Source: Saposhnikovia divaricata (taxonomy: Eukaryota > Streptophyta > Magnoliopsida > Apiales > Apiaceae). From it: a DNA stretch of 64,000 nucleotides. Positions 23,906 through 35,750 of this stretch are shown in pieces. Positions within the stretch are counted from its first letter, which is position 1; every line of letters starts with the position of its first letter. The DNA lies in assembly GCA_036435485.1 (NCBI GenBank), contig CM071598.1, positions 177,888,148 to 177,952,147 of the forward strand. The letters run 5' to 3'. A program made the position numbers and the translations under genes. The notes beneath the pieces are model-generated. The model had not been told where the DNA came from, ran no database searches, and saw nothing but the letters and a program-made list of their open reading frames with translations.

Positions 23906-24507
23906 TTATTCAGCGCACACTTTTATGTTACCACGAGACAAAAGTAGGCATCAGTCCCTTAAACACGGCTCCGACATATCCTGCCGGCGACCACAATCCA
24001 GCAAGTTAATATAAAACATAACATGTACATATGGTGACGTTTTACGCTTAGCTAAAGCTTACATAATCATCAAAAGCCAAACCTAAGATCATCGTCTCAA
24101 AAAAAATTTTACTATTACTAAAGTACTACTTGAAAAGAATGGTACTACTAGTCATTAGATATTATTTCAAGTTCGATATAACTTTGCGCACAAATAATTG
24201 GAACTATTCGTATCTGTTTTCTGTACTACAACTGTGAATGGGAAAATAGAGAGATGCTGTCCCCGTTATATTAACATCTAACTAGGTGCGTGGTCAAGAA
24301 AAAGGACAAACTTCAGGCGGCTTTTCCAAATACATAAAATAAATCATGCACGTTCTGCTTTCTTAATAATCCTCTTATGCTCTAATTATAATATATAACT
24401 ATTCCACAAGAGGCAGCTAGCTCAATGCTCTTGCATTGAGAGACACAAACAATACACACATGTATCCATCTTATGCGAACAATGTCTTATCATATCTTGT
24501 ATTTTTA

Positions 24508-24800
24508 TGTTGTGTTTGATTAGGGTGATTGGAATGAAACCGAATATAAAGAAATTTGAAGTTTAAATAGTTGGATATTCAAAATTTTTATTCTTTCGTC
24601 CATTCCATTCTAACCGCCTACAATATAATTTAAACATCCCAATTTAAAAGGGAATGTTTAACTCCTAATCCCATCTATTTTTTTCACGATTCTTATCGTA
24701 ACAATTTTGCATTATCTCATTTGTTTCAAATCTTCCTTTCAACCTCCATTGTTTCTCTTTAATTTCATCAATTCCATTCAGCCCAACCAAATACAACATT
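24508..24800. mobile_element. foldback MITE, GTTGTGTTTGATTAGGG type
   Basis: The left arm GTTGTGTTTGATTAGGGTGA pairs with the inverse of the right arm (the end reads CAACCAAATACAAC), and TGGAATGAA pairs with the inverse of TTCATCAATTCCATTC. About 290 bp, with no clear target duplication. Confidence 0.5.
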
Positions 24801-24860
24801 ATTCTTTTTATTAATGATATGTATGTACACAACGTGGATGAATGTATATACATAATTAAC

Positions 24861-25086
24861 TACTCCCTCCGTCCTTTCGGTTTCTTATCATTTCAAAATA
24901 GGGTGTCTGGCATGCATTTTAAGGTGGATTTTAAGGATAGTTTCATAACTTATTTTTGAAATTTTCTTTTTTTGTATAAAAATAGAACAATCCTATTTTC
25001 ATAAAAAAAAGTTCAAAAATAAGTTATGGATGCGTGCCAAAAAGTGACAAAAAAAGTATAAAAAAATGGATAGGACGGAGGGATTA
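24861..25086. mobile_element. Stowaway-like MITE 1
   Basis: Inverted termini CTCCCTCCGTCC and GGACGGAGGGA with flanking TA dinucleotides, as expected for Tc1/mariner-type Stowaway MITEs. Length is about 220 bp. Confidence 0.75.
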
Positions 25087-25187
25087 TATATTTAAATCTT
25101 TTCTTAAGTAGGTTTAAGCATATGTTATTTATGAGTTAGCTAATTATGTGTGTTACATGTGTAGCTTGTTTCGTTTAGAAAAATAAA

Positions 25188-25465
25188 TACTCCCTCTGTC
25201 TCATAAAACTCTTCTCACTTTCCTTTTCGGGACATTCAAAATACTCTTCCCCTTTTTATTTTAGGCCATAAAATAACTATATTCTATACTCACTACTCCA
25301 CCCACTACTCCTTAAAATAATATAAAATACCAACTATTCCACCCACTAACCCTTAAAAACAATATTCAATACCCACTATTCCTCCACTACTCTTTAAAAA
25401 ACCATTTTTTCTTAAAACCCGTGTTTTTCCCCAAATGAGAAGAACTTTGCGAGACGGAGGGAGTA
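25188..25465. mobile_element. Stowaway-like MITE 2
   Basis: TA-flanked, starts CTCCCTCTGTCTCATAAAAC and ends GCGAGACGGAGGGAG. Only one base separates its right TA from the left TA of the next MITE. Confidence 0.75.
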
Positions 25466-25466
25466 G

Positions 25467-25729
25467 TACTCCCTCCGTCACAAAATGTTTTTCCCATTTT
25501 GACTTTTGGTACTATTCATTCTAAGCGGTTGACTACTAATTTACGTCTAATCTATAAGACTAAATATAGTCATGAGTGATCTTGTTGGATTCGTATTTGT
25601 GAGTATTTTAATATAGTGAAGTTTTTATATTTAAAACTAATACGAAATTGAAGATATTAACAATTAAAAGTGTGCGTTGACAAACGTGATAATGATGAAT
25701 GGGAAAAGTTTTTTGGGACAGAGGGAGTA
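25467..25729. mobile_element. Stowaway-like MITE 3
   Basis: TA-flanked, starts CTCCCTCCGTCACAAAATG and ends TTTTTGGGACAGAGGGAG. It lies about 200 bp downstream of the MYB stop codon, so it may fall in the gene's 3' flank or terminator. Confidence 0.75.
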
Positions 25730-25923
25730 TTACAAGATCAGGATGACAAACGAACTACATATAATACTATTTCAAGCTAAAATTACACATTATCAGGCCG
25801 TTCCATTTTATTTACTTGTTGAATAGCATTGTTTTCACCTAGATTACAGCTACATTCCTCCAACTCAAGCTACGAGCCGTACACGGGCTCAAAGATACAA
25901 TTACACACAAAAGTATGAGCAAA

Positions 25924-27775
25924 TCAAGCTACGTAAAACTGGTTGTATAACGTCATGTAATTATATGGATAGAAAGCCTCTCCGAACCAATCTTGAGCCC
26001 GTGGCATTCCGAATTCAGGATCCACATATGTTGCGTACTGATCAATGCCGCACACATCTTCCAATAGATATGGTTCTCTCCAGAAACTTATGTGAGGATC
26101 AGAGCTTGTTCCGAAAGCAGGAGGGATAGTAATGTTTGAGCTAGAGGAAGCACCAATATTGTTTAACATGTAGGATGAGATAGGGTAGTCTTCATAGACT
26201 TCTTCTATTTTAGGAACTTCTGGAGCAACAAAGTCATCTGGATGATCATATATCGTTAGTGCATCAATTGTGGATTCTATTTCCTCCATGTTTGGCTCCA
26301 TGATTTCCACCACATCATTGGCTCTTCGTTTCTTTAGGTGGGAGTGCCAGCGATTTTTGATTTCGTTATCAGTGCGTCCAGGAAGCGTTGCTGCAATTGC
26401 TGACCAACTGAATAACGTATAACAAGAACATTCAATTAATAATCAAAAATCATACATACTTGATAAGTAATTAGATTCAAGAAATTTATTTAACTATACT
26501 TGATAAATTATAACTTGACTAATTAATGTAATACGGCATTTCATATAATTAACTTGCCTGCAGAATACTCATGAAAACAATACAAGAAATTTGAAGTTTT
26601 CTCATGGTGAATTGAAGTTTATGATTATAGTCAAATTTAGCAGAATTGAAAAAAGAAACCTACAGTCGAAATAACTCATGTATCTTCTACATATAATAGT
26701 ACTACATGCAGACAAATGCGAAGCAACTCAAATTAATTAGCTGAACCTTAAATATGAAGTATCAGAATAAAGACTTTGGCAACTAAAGAATAGAGATGAT
26801 GCATATGATTTATGCTAGGTTTTCTCTTAGTTACTGTCTTAATTAGTTCAAAACTTAATGAAGACTTGCCAGAATTGAAATCTTAATTCAAAAGAAAAAA
26901 TCAGCTGGATAAAGAAGGGGCTCAGCCTTCAAAAAAATTTATGGCTCAAAACCAAAATCAATGACACAAGAATATAACACCAAGGATTTTGCACTAGCAA
27001 GCAAATAATTATCAGCCATTATATATAGGAACAGTTACATTTGTAGATTCAGGTAAAGCCTAAAGCTATGCAGTGCATATCGATAGACTAATTATACATA
27101 CCCAACTCCGGCAAGACGCATGTTGATTATGATTTCATCTTCCTCTTGAGTGTAGTTACCACGCCTAACTTCGGGATTCAAATAGTTCATCCACCTCAAT
27201 CTGCAACTCTTCCCACTTCTTGATAAGCCTGATAATATCAAACAAATACTACTTTAATGAGTCCAGATCACATTATTTTTTCCTTTTCAAATAACAGCTA
27301 AAATTCCAGGCAAAATTCATCAAGTAGATAAAGAACACATCTAAAAGGTATTATGAGATGTCATTGTTAACATATTGGGACAAATTGGAAGAGTTAAGAA
27401 ACATTTTAATTTTGCGTTACTAATATATTCTTTGAGTTGGAATCTATAAATTAATTAATAAGATCTGATGCTTAGGCATAGTTGATTAAGATTTAGGAGA
27501 TTAAATCCAAGGATTAAAAGAAATTGTAGAAGACAAACATGACTGGAATTGAAATGATATATAGATCAATCTTATCAGTAGGATATCACAGGGAAAAGTA
27601 CTCACTAGCTAGCTCATTAAGAAAGAAAAGCTATTTAGTAGAAACCAGTGAGATTTAGGAGATTACCAGCATATTTAGGCATCTGGCTCCAATTCCAAAT
27701 GCCATGTCTTCGAATATAAGTCACCAGCTGCATGTCTTCTTCAGCAGTCCATGGACATTTCTTGAATGCTGCCAT
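25924..27775 (-). CDS. R2R3-MYB transcription factor
   Basis: Three exons (minus): 27775-27667, 27228-27102, 26407-25924, GT-AG introns with matching phase, giving about 239 residues. The intron positions are those typical of plant R2R3-MYB genes. R2 contains CPWTAEEDMQLVTYIRRHG, WNWSQMPKYAG and SGKSCRLRWMNYL. R3 contains RRGNYTQEEDEIIINM and GWSAIAATLPGRTDNEIKNR. MYB repeats bind DNA in the nucleus. R3 looks one residue shorter than usual between INM and GWS, and its first Trp position is Tyr. The bHLH-contact signature in R3 is not evident. The C-terminal part is acidic and rich in Tyr/Asp/Pro, a plausible activation region ending LYNQFYVA. The repeats resemble stress-type MYB13/14/15-like proteins more than anthocyanin MYBs, but the subgroup is uncertain. 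No in-frame stop was found. Confidence 0.9.
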
Positions 27776-27821
27776 TTTCTCCTATCTGTTTACTTTTTGA
27801 TAACTATTAGTACAAGAGAGT

Positions 27822-27830
27822 GATATATAA
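27822..27830 (-). promoter_or_regulatory. TATA-like element upstream of the MYB gene
   Basis: On the minus strand TTATATATC lies about 47 bp upstream of the MYB start codon. This would give a short leader if used. It is position and motif evidence only. Confidence 0.35.
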
Positions 27831-28364
27831 GGAGGTTTAACTTTTATGACCCTTCGTTAGAGTTGCCTAATATTTATACTACACTTAGCTCAACAAATTA
27901 CAACAAAATTTTCAACTCACATCTACAAGGCCCATCCAACAACATTCTAAATTTATTTAATGGATATAAAATTCGGGGAGGTTTGGGTTAGGGACCCACT
28001 CTCTAGTTTTTTTATTTGCAGAGAACAAATGGTACTACTTACTCGTTTTATGTATGCACATTTTTTATATTAGTCAATATCCAATATACACTTCTTCACA
28101 CGTTAATTTATACAGAGCTAAGGCGCAAAACTAATCTAATAACTATCGTAAGATGGAGAAATCCACACCTCACACATGACATACTCAGCATGTCATTGAT
28201 TAAGTTAATTACTTTTACTTTTACCAAAACAAACGCGAACAAAGCTTAACAAAAAAAACAAACGCGAACAAATCTTTTAATTTTGTGAAGAAAGAGAGAG
28301 GTAGATACAAGGTTTAGTTTACTGCTTTCTGGGTGGTTTTTGGATCATTGATGAACAGGATAGT
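27831..28364. other. MYB upstream region
   Basis: The region between the MYB start and the LTR element at 28365 holds AT-rich sequence with no ORF of note. Two adjacent copies of an ACAAACGCGAACAAA phrase occur around 28229-28272. The intact MYB promoter can be at most about 550 bp before the retrotransposon block begins. Confidence 0.4.
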
Positions 28365-29029
28365 TGTAATATCCGGTAATTTTTAGAATATTAATAATAA
28401 AAAAAGAATAATAGAATAAAAAAGATTAAAATTATATTATAAATAGGATTTAAAATTGGATTAGAATAAAGGGCTTAAAACACGAATCAGATTTCAATAC
28501 GGATTATTAGTAGGTTTGGAATTAGGGTTGTAAGACATTATAAATACATTATATTCTTCTTCCTCATCTTTTATAAGAAAATTCGTAGGGCTTTTTTTAC
28601 ACACAATTCAGCAGTTTTGTAAAATTTGTATAAAATTCATCGTAAGTCGGAACTCGTTGATTCTGGACTTTTCGGAAAGGTCTTTTCGTTCTCTACGACT
28701 TTCGTGTTTTGAGTTTTCCAAGAAAACATCGTTTAGAGGGTCAAAAAGGTTAAATACAGATCTGGTCATAATTGTAATCATGGAGTCTTCCAAGATTTTA
28801 GATGTTTTGCTTCGGAGGGGTTGCTACATGTGTTCTTATGTGATTATGTGAATTCTTAATTTGCGTAATTGAGGTAAGTAACTATTCGTTGCTCCGTATT
28901 AATTTGAAACATGTTTTATATTATTTGATTACATGTTAGATATTTGTTTTAGTTATCGAAAATATGATATTGATATGTGATTGATAAGATAAGAACTTTG
29001 TTTTGATTCCCCAGTTTTAGTTGCGTACC

Positions 29030-29541
29030 TGATATGGGCTGAAAATAAGCCCTAAAGGTACATTTAATATGGTATTAATTAGACCCAGTATGGTCCAAAC
29101 GTGGGATCCATTAATGACTTCAGAATCCCTATTTTAATATTAATTTCGTAATTAATATTGGGGGAAATAAACGACTCAGCAATAAGAGTTGGATAAGGAT
29201 AATATCCCCTTCAGACTTAGCCACCAAGGCATCCAATTTGATATGGAAACTAATTCCTATAAGGAATAGATCTAGAACCTTCCTCAAAGACTTGTCCACC
29301 AAGTCTCCAAATCCTACCATAATTCTAAGGCTTCTCAAGCCTATATAAAGGGCCTGACCCCTCATTCTCAGAACTACGTTTCTTGGCTTGATTCTCTAAT
29401 ACAGAGATACGTAGGCATTCTGTGAGGACCGCTTAGTCTCGAACGCAGAAGCAGCCATTAAAGCACGAAGCTCACGAACCCTAGCATTAAATACACAAAC
29501 CCTAGCCGCAATAATTTCAACTTAGTTTTTATTCCATAACA
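29030..29541 (+). repeat. 5' LTR of Tat element
   Basis: Starts TGATATGGGCTGAAAATAAG and ends TTTTTATTCCATAACA. A TATATAAAGGGCC promoter-like box lies at about 29341. Small minus-strand frames here recur in the 3' LTR and are not genes. Confidence 0.95.
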
Positions 29542-29543
29542 TT

Positions 29544-29561
29544 TGGCGCCGTCTGTGGGAA
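29544..29561 (+). other. primer binding site of Tat element
   Basis: TGGCGCCGTCTGTGGGAA, two bases after the 5' LTR, is the typical primer site of plant Tat/Athila-group gypsy elements. Confidence 0.85.
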
Positions 29562-29574
29562 GAAGACATCAACC

Positions 29575-32500
29575 ATGGTTACCACTTGAAGAACAACACC
29601 GGTCTCAACCGAGGTTACCTCTGGAACCGTCGTTCCACCAATCACTGCTCCTCCTGTTGGTACAGAGCAAGGGTCTATACCCCCATTGACGGAAACAAAC
29701 CCTCATACTCAGATCTCTCAACCACAAGAGACGAATCCCCTTGTTGAAGGACCTCAGCCAGTAATCGTCCCTCTAGGACAAGAGACTAACCCGCTCCAGA
29801 TGATAGTCTCTCCTCTCCCTCTGAGTAGCCGCCCGCCGCTTCATAGTCTCTCCACTTCTTCGCTCCCTGTCAACACCAACCCACTGTATGGGCTGCCTAA
29901 CTACCCCCAAGATCCAAGGGATCCAGGACCAAGCGGTCATGCTCGGCTGATCCATGGGCAACAACAACCCCCTTATCTTAGAGGCCCGGCCCCTCCTGAA
30001 CCAGGATACTATGATTACTCTGGTCCTTATACTGGAGACTCGTCGTCTGAAGACGATGATCGAGACGAAGCCCCAAGGAGGCGACGTGCTAGTAAGGAAC
30101 CTCTGAGGAGGAATCCATCAAACCGTGATGGTCCTTTAACAATTGCAGAGAACATTAAGGCTTATGAAGCCGAGATTCTGAAGCTGAAGGACGACCAAGC
30201 AAGGGAGCAAGAGAGATAGAACCCTAATCAGACTCGACCTCCTCCGACTTCATGAGGGATTCCCTTCATAGATTTGGAGAGGTCTTCGAGGAGACACCGA
30301 AGGGCTGAAGCCCCAACCAGAGGAACTACAAGGATGGAACTCCCCAAGAGTAACCCCAAAGATATGATGCTACAAGGAGATCTTGATGATCCAACCCCTC
30401 CATTCACTGAGGAGGTGATGAACGCACATATCTCCCGAAAGTTTAAGATGCCCACAATCAAAGCTTACGATGGAACGGGGGATCCTGCAACTCATGTGAG
30501 AACATTTACAAGCGCATTGTTACTGCAGCCTGCTAACGATGCCCTTAAGTGTAGGGCGTTCCCCCAAACCCTGTCGGGCATGGCGCAACGCTGGTATAGT
30601 CGTTTACCTCCAAACTCGATTAGCTCTTTCAAGGAGTTGAGTACCGCTTTTGTCAGTCAATTCATTAGCGGAAGAATTCATGAGAAAAGCTCTGCATCCC
30701 TTATGTATGTAACACAGGGAAAGAATGAGAACTTAAGAGATTATATCAAGCGATTCACTAAGGAGACCCTGAATATCACTGATTTGGAAAATAAGGTGGC
30801 CATGGTAGCCTTGCAGCATGGAACCACGGATCTCTTTTTTAAGAGGTCGTTGGCAAAACACCCCCCTGAAAGCATGGATGAACTTCAACGAAGGGCGGAC
30901 AAGTATATAAAAGATGAGGACAGCATCAAGAAGGAAGCCGCATTGGGCAATGGAGGGAACAACAAGCGGAAGCAAGAACAAGAGTACGATGCTAGGGACA
31001 AGTATCCCCGAACTAGCAGAGACTCTGAATCTGCTCCAAAAAAGAACTCGGGTCCAAGGTTTTCCGAATATGCCAGGCTTAATGCTCCAAGAAGCCAGAT
31101 CCTGTTGGACATTGAAAAGGAAAAGGACTTCCGATGGCCGAAGCCACTTAGGGGATACCCAGCCAAGCGGAATAAGGAACAATACTGCAGGTTCCACAAA
31201 GATGTGGGACATGACACCAACGATTGTTGGCAACTCAAGGATGAGATTGAGTTCTTGATACGAAGAGGAAAACTAAGTCAGTTCACCAAGGGTGATGACC
31301 GTGGGAACCAGAGAAGGGACAATGACAGAAGGGACAATGAAAGGAGAGATAATAACAGGAGGGATGACAACCATGACCGCAATCCACAGCCCCGAAGGGC
31401 AATTATCAACATGATCTGGGGAGGCCCGACAGCAGCTGGCACAACTAAGAATTCTCGAAAGGCTTATGCTAGAGAAGTAATGCACATTGTGGGAGAAGCC
31501 CCGAAGCGTGCTAAAACTGAGATGGTAATTGGTTTCGATGATTCAGACTTGGAAGGGGTGAAATTCCCCCATGACGACCCGCTGGTCATAACTCCTGTGA
31601 TTGGAAACTCAGAAGTAAAACGAGTCTTGATAGACAATGGGGCTTCTGTGGATATTTTATTTCATGATGCATTTGTGAAGATGGGATACAACGACTCTCA
31701 ATTGACCCCTAAAAACATGCCTATATACGGGTTTAACGGAGTAGAGTCCAACGTTGAAGGGACTATTCAGCTACCCGTGACTATTGGGTAGGAGCCTAAA
31801 GAGGCGACTCAGATGCTGAACTTCTTGGTGATCAAGGCAGCCTCAACATACAACGCAATCCTTGGAAGGACTGGACTTCATGCGTTTAAGGCTGTGGCCT
31901 ATTCCTATCATATGAAGATTAAGTTTCCGACACGGAATGGTGTCGGAGAACAAAAGGGTGATCAGAAAATGGCAAGAAGTTGCTATGTAGCCGCGTTGAG
32001 GGCCGATGGAGTCGGGGGGCAGGTCCTTCCGATTGAAGACATGGATGTCCGCGATGATGAAGAGCATAGAGGGAAGCCAGCAGAGGATTTGATTCCCATA
32101 CCTCTAGAGCCTAATGATCCTGAAAAAGTTACTTATGTTGGAGCATCTCTGAAAGAACCCCTGAAGGGCAAGTTGATAGAATTCTTACAGAAGAATAGCG
32201 ACTTGTTCGCTTGGACAGCAACTGATATGCCAGGGATTGACCCCCAACTCATAACTCACAAGTTAAATGTTGATCCCAAAAGGAAGACAATAAAGTAGAA
32301 GAAGAGAAACTTTGCTCCAGAAAGGCAAGAGGCCATTAGGCAAGAAGTGGATAAGCTCTTGGAAGCTGGTTTTATTGAAGAGATTCAGTTTCCCGAATGG
32401 TTAGCTAACCCTGTCATGGTCAAGAAAGCAAATGGGAAGTGGAGGATGTGTATAGACTTCACTGACCTGAATGATGCATGTCCAAAAGATTGTTTTCCCC

Positions 32501-35340
32501 TGCCGAGGATTGATATGTTGATAGATGCCACAGCTGGACATGAGATGTTAAGCTTCATGGATGGATTCAGCGGCTATAATCAGATTAAGATGCACAAGGA
32601 TGACATCCCTAAGGTATCTTTCATAACTGACTTTGGTGTCTTCTGTTATCTTGTTATGGCTTTTGGTCTAAAGAATGCAGGAGCTACTTACCAACGATTG
32701 GTGAATAAGATATTCGCCCATTTGATTGGAAAAACCATGGAGGTATATGTTGATGACATGTTGGTCAAGAGCCTATTCAAGGATGATCATATCAAGCACC
32801 TCGGAGAGGCATTTGAAGTGCTGAGGCACCATAAGATGATGTTGAATCCTGCCAAGTGTGCCTTTGGCGTTGGATCTGGAAAGTTTTTAGGACTGATGGT
32901 TTCAAAGAGAGGCATTGAGGCCAATCCTGACAAGATCAAGGCGATTTTAGACATTGAGCCACCACGCTCTATAAGAGATGTGCAGAAGTTGACAGGCCGA
33001 GTTGCAGCTTTAGGAAGATTCATCTCCAAGTCAAGAGACAAATGCTTGCCATTCTTCCAAGCGTTAAAGAAGGTGAAAAATTTTGAGTGGACACCTGAGA
33101 GCCAAGAGGCCTTTGAGCAACTGAAGAAGTACATGGTTGAAGCCCCGTTGTTGACCAAACCAAGTCCTGGGGAGATTCTTTGTCTATACCTGGCGGTATC
33201 CGAACAAGCCCTGAGTGCTGTCCTTATTCGGGAAGAGGGGAAAGTCCAGAAACCTATCTACTATGTGAGCAAGGTGTTGCATGGGGCTGAGTTGAATTAC
33301 TCACCCATAGAAAAGTTTGTTTTGGCATTAGTAACTTCCTCAAGGAAGTTGCGGCCTTACTTTCAGGCACATAAGATTCAAGTTCTGACAAAGCAGCAGT
33401 TGAGGAACATATTGCATAGCCCTAAGGCCAGTGGAAGGCTAATTAAATGGGCGATTGAGTTAGGAGAGTTTGATATCACATACAAGCCTCGGACAGCTAT
33501 AAAGGCTCAGGCATTAGCTGACTTCGTGGTTGAATGCACTATTAACAACCAAGAAGTCGGGGGGCAAGAGATAATGACTACCCCTGGGCAAGAGAAAAAA
33601 GAAGAAGAACTTACACCTGATCTGAAGGAATATTGGGTGCTCTATTTTGATGGAGCATCAAAAACAAAATCAAGTGGTACAGGTTTGGTTTTGCAAAGCC
33701 CCGATGGGTTCACAGTTGAGTACGCTTTAAAGTTGGATTTCCCTACTACCAACAATGAGGCGGAGTATGAGGCATTAATAGCTGGTTTGGGTTTGGCCAG
33801 AATCATGAGGGTCAAAAATCTCAAAGTTTGTGGAGATTCAAGGCTTGTGGTATCACAAGTAAATGGTGAATTCGAGGCTAAGGATGAGACTATGGCAAAA
33901 TACTTGAGAGTAGTAAAGGCTGTTATGTCCCAGTTTGAGGAGTGCTATGTTGAGCACATTCCAAGAGAGGAAAACATTAAAGCCGATGCCCTGTCTAAAT
34001 TTGCTTCTTCCGAGATAGAAAATTATGCTGGGAGTGTCTATTTTCAGGTCTTGAAGGCCCCGACCGTTAACTCAAAGTTATTGGCACCAATTGATGTAGG
34101 ATGCTCTTGGATGGACCCTATCAAGGCACACCTTGAGACCAGATGGCTCCCAGACAATGCCTTGGAGGCACGAAAACTTTCAGTAAGAGCATTGAGATAC
34201 ACTTTGATTGAAGGCATTTTGTACAAGAGGTCGTTTGTCATCCCATACTTGAAATGTTTAAGGCCTCAAGAGGCAAGAGAAGCATTGGAAGAAGTTCATG
34301 AAGGGATCTGTGGGCAACACTTGGGGGGCAGAGCCCTAGCTCACAAGATAATTCGTTTAGGGTTCTATTGGCCGGAGATGTTGGCTGATGCACAAAACTA
34401 TGTCAAGAGATGTGAGAGATGCCGGAAGCATGCCCTAATTGTGAGGCAACCGCCTGAGATTTTAACTTCAATTAACTCTCCCATTCCATTTGCAATGTGG
34501 GGGATGGATATACTTGGGCCTTTTCCCATGGCTTCAGCGCAAAGGAAATTCCTAATAGTGGCCATTGATTACTTCACTAAGTGGATTGAGGCTAAACCTC
34601 TGGCCAAGATAACCACCAAGCAAGTTTCCCAGTTCTTTTGGGAGAACATAATTTGCAGATACGGAATCCCATGAATCCTTGTAACAGACAATGGGACACA
34701 GTTCAATAATGAAGAGTTCAAGAAGTATTGTGAAGAGAATGCGATTGAGCTCCGTTTTACCTCAGTGGCACACCCACAAGCCAATGGGCAAGCTGAGGTA
34801 GCTAATCGAATTATCCTTGATGGACTGAAAAAGAGGGTCGAACGCTCTAGGAACACTTGGGTAGATGAATTGTTGCCCATACTTTGGGCATATCATACCA
34901 CTTGTAAGGTAACAACTAGAGCAACCCCATTTTTGCTGGCTTATGGAGCTGAGGCAGTTGTACCTTTAGAGATCATGCAAGCATCACCTCGAGTTGAGGC
35001 ATATGAGCTAGAAACTAATGACGAAGGAATGAGACTTGCCCTTGACTTAATTGATGAAGTTAGAGATGAAGCTAATGCAAAAAATGCTGAATATCAGAAG
35101 AGAGCCTCTTTTCACTACAACCAGAGAGTTAAGGAAAGGTTCTTTCGACAAGGCGACATGGTTTTAAGGAAGATTGAAGCCTCAGGAGTTGGCCAGAAAG
35201 GAAAGTTAGCACCAAATTGGGAAGGACCATATCTAGTCAGAAAGGTGTTAGGACGAGGATCCTACAAGTTAGAAACCTTGGACGGGGTTGAGGTGCCCCG
35301 AACTTGGCATGCTGTGAACCTCAAAGTTTATTATGTTTAA
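29575..35340 (+). pseudogene. Tat gag-pol polyprotein, single frame with six stops
   Basis: One frame runs from ATG 29575 to TAA 35340 (about 1921 codons) without any frameshift. Stops lie at 29587 (TGA), 30217 (TAG), 30253 (TGA), 31789 (TAG), 32296 (TAG) and 34672 (TGA). Domains by approximate residue: gag with QRWYSRLPPNSISSFKEL (~340) and a C-x2-H-x4-H-x4-C knuckle (CRFHKDVGHDTNDC, ~538); protease with LIDNGASVDIL (~685); reverse transcriptase with YVDD (1058-1061); a Ty3-type RNase H remnant; a second RNase H with LYFDGAS, NNEAEYEAL, CGDSRLV and KADALSKF (~1355-1480); integrase with an HHCC-type segment (~1575), then GMDILG, TDNGTQF and GQAEVANR as D, D, E. Catalytic residues are intact; only the stops break it. 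Confidence 0.93.
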
Positions 35341-35750
35341 ATTCTTTTGACAAAGGCTTGGACTTTTATCTATTTATTAGGAATAAGGTTCGAATGAAAC
35401 CATTATAGAGCATGTTGCTCCCAGTAGAAGATAGAGTATTTATGTAAGGGTTGAACCCATTCTATTGATATCCTTTGACAGCATAATGGAATTTATTCTG
35501 TTTTCTCTATGAGTTATTTCTCCTTGTTAAAATAAACACGAAAGGCAAACGTTGAACTAGCTTGTGAGTTTAGTACCAGCCAGGGGGCCAAGTACTCGAA
35601 AAATTCTAAAGCTTAACGAACTATAAGCAAAAAATGAGAATATGGAAACAAAAGAAACTAACTACATAGATAAGTTAAGTCATAAACCCCGAAGGGCAAA
35701 AGTTCAGAATAAATAAAGATAAAAAACAGAAATAAGCCACGCAGGGCCAT

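Noticed and set aside
30733..31238. 117-166 codon minus frames inside gag
   Set aside because: Shadows of the gag-pol frame, which carries recognisable gag motifs on the plus strand.
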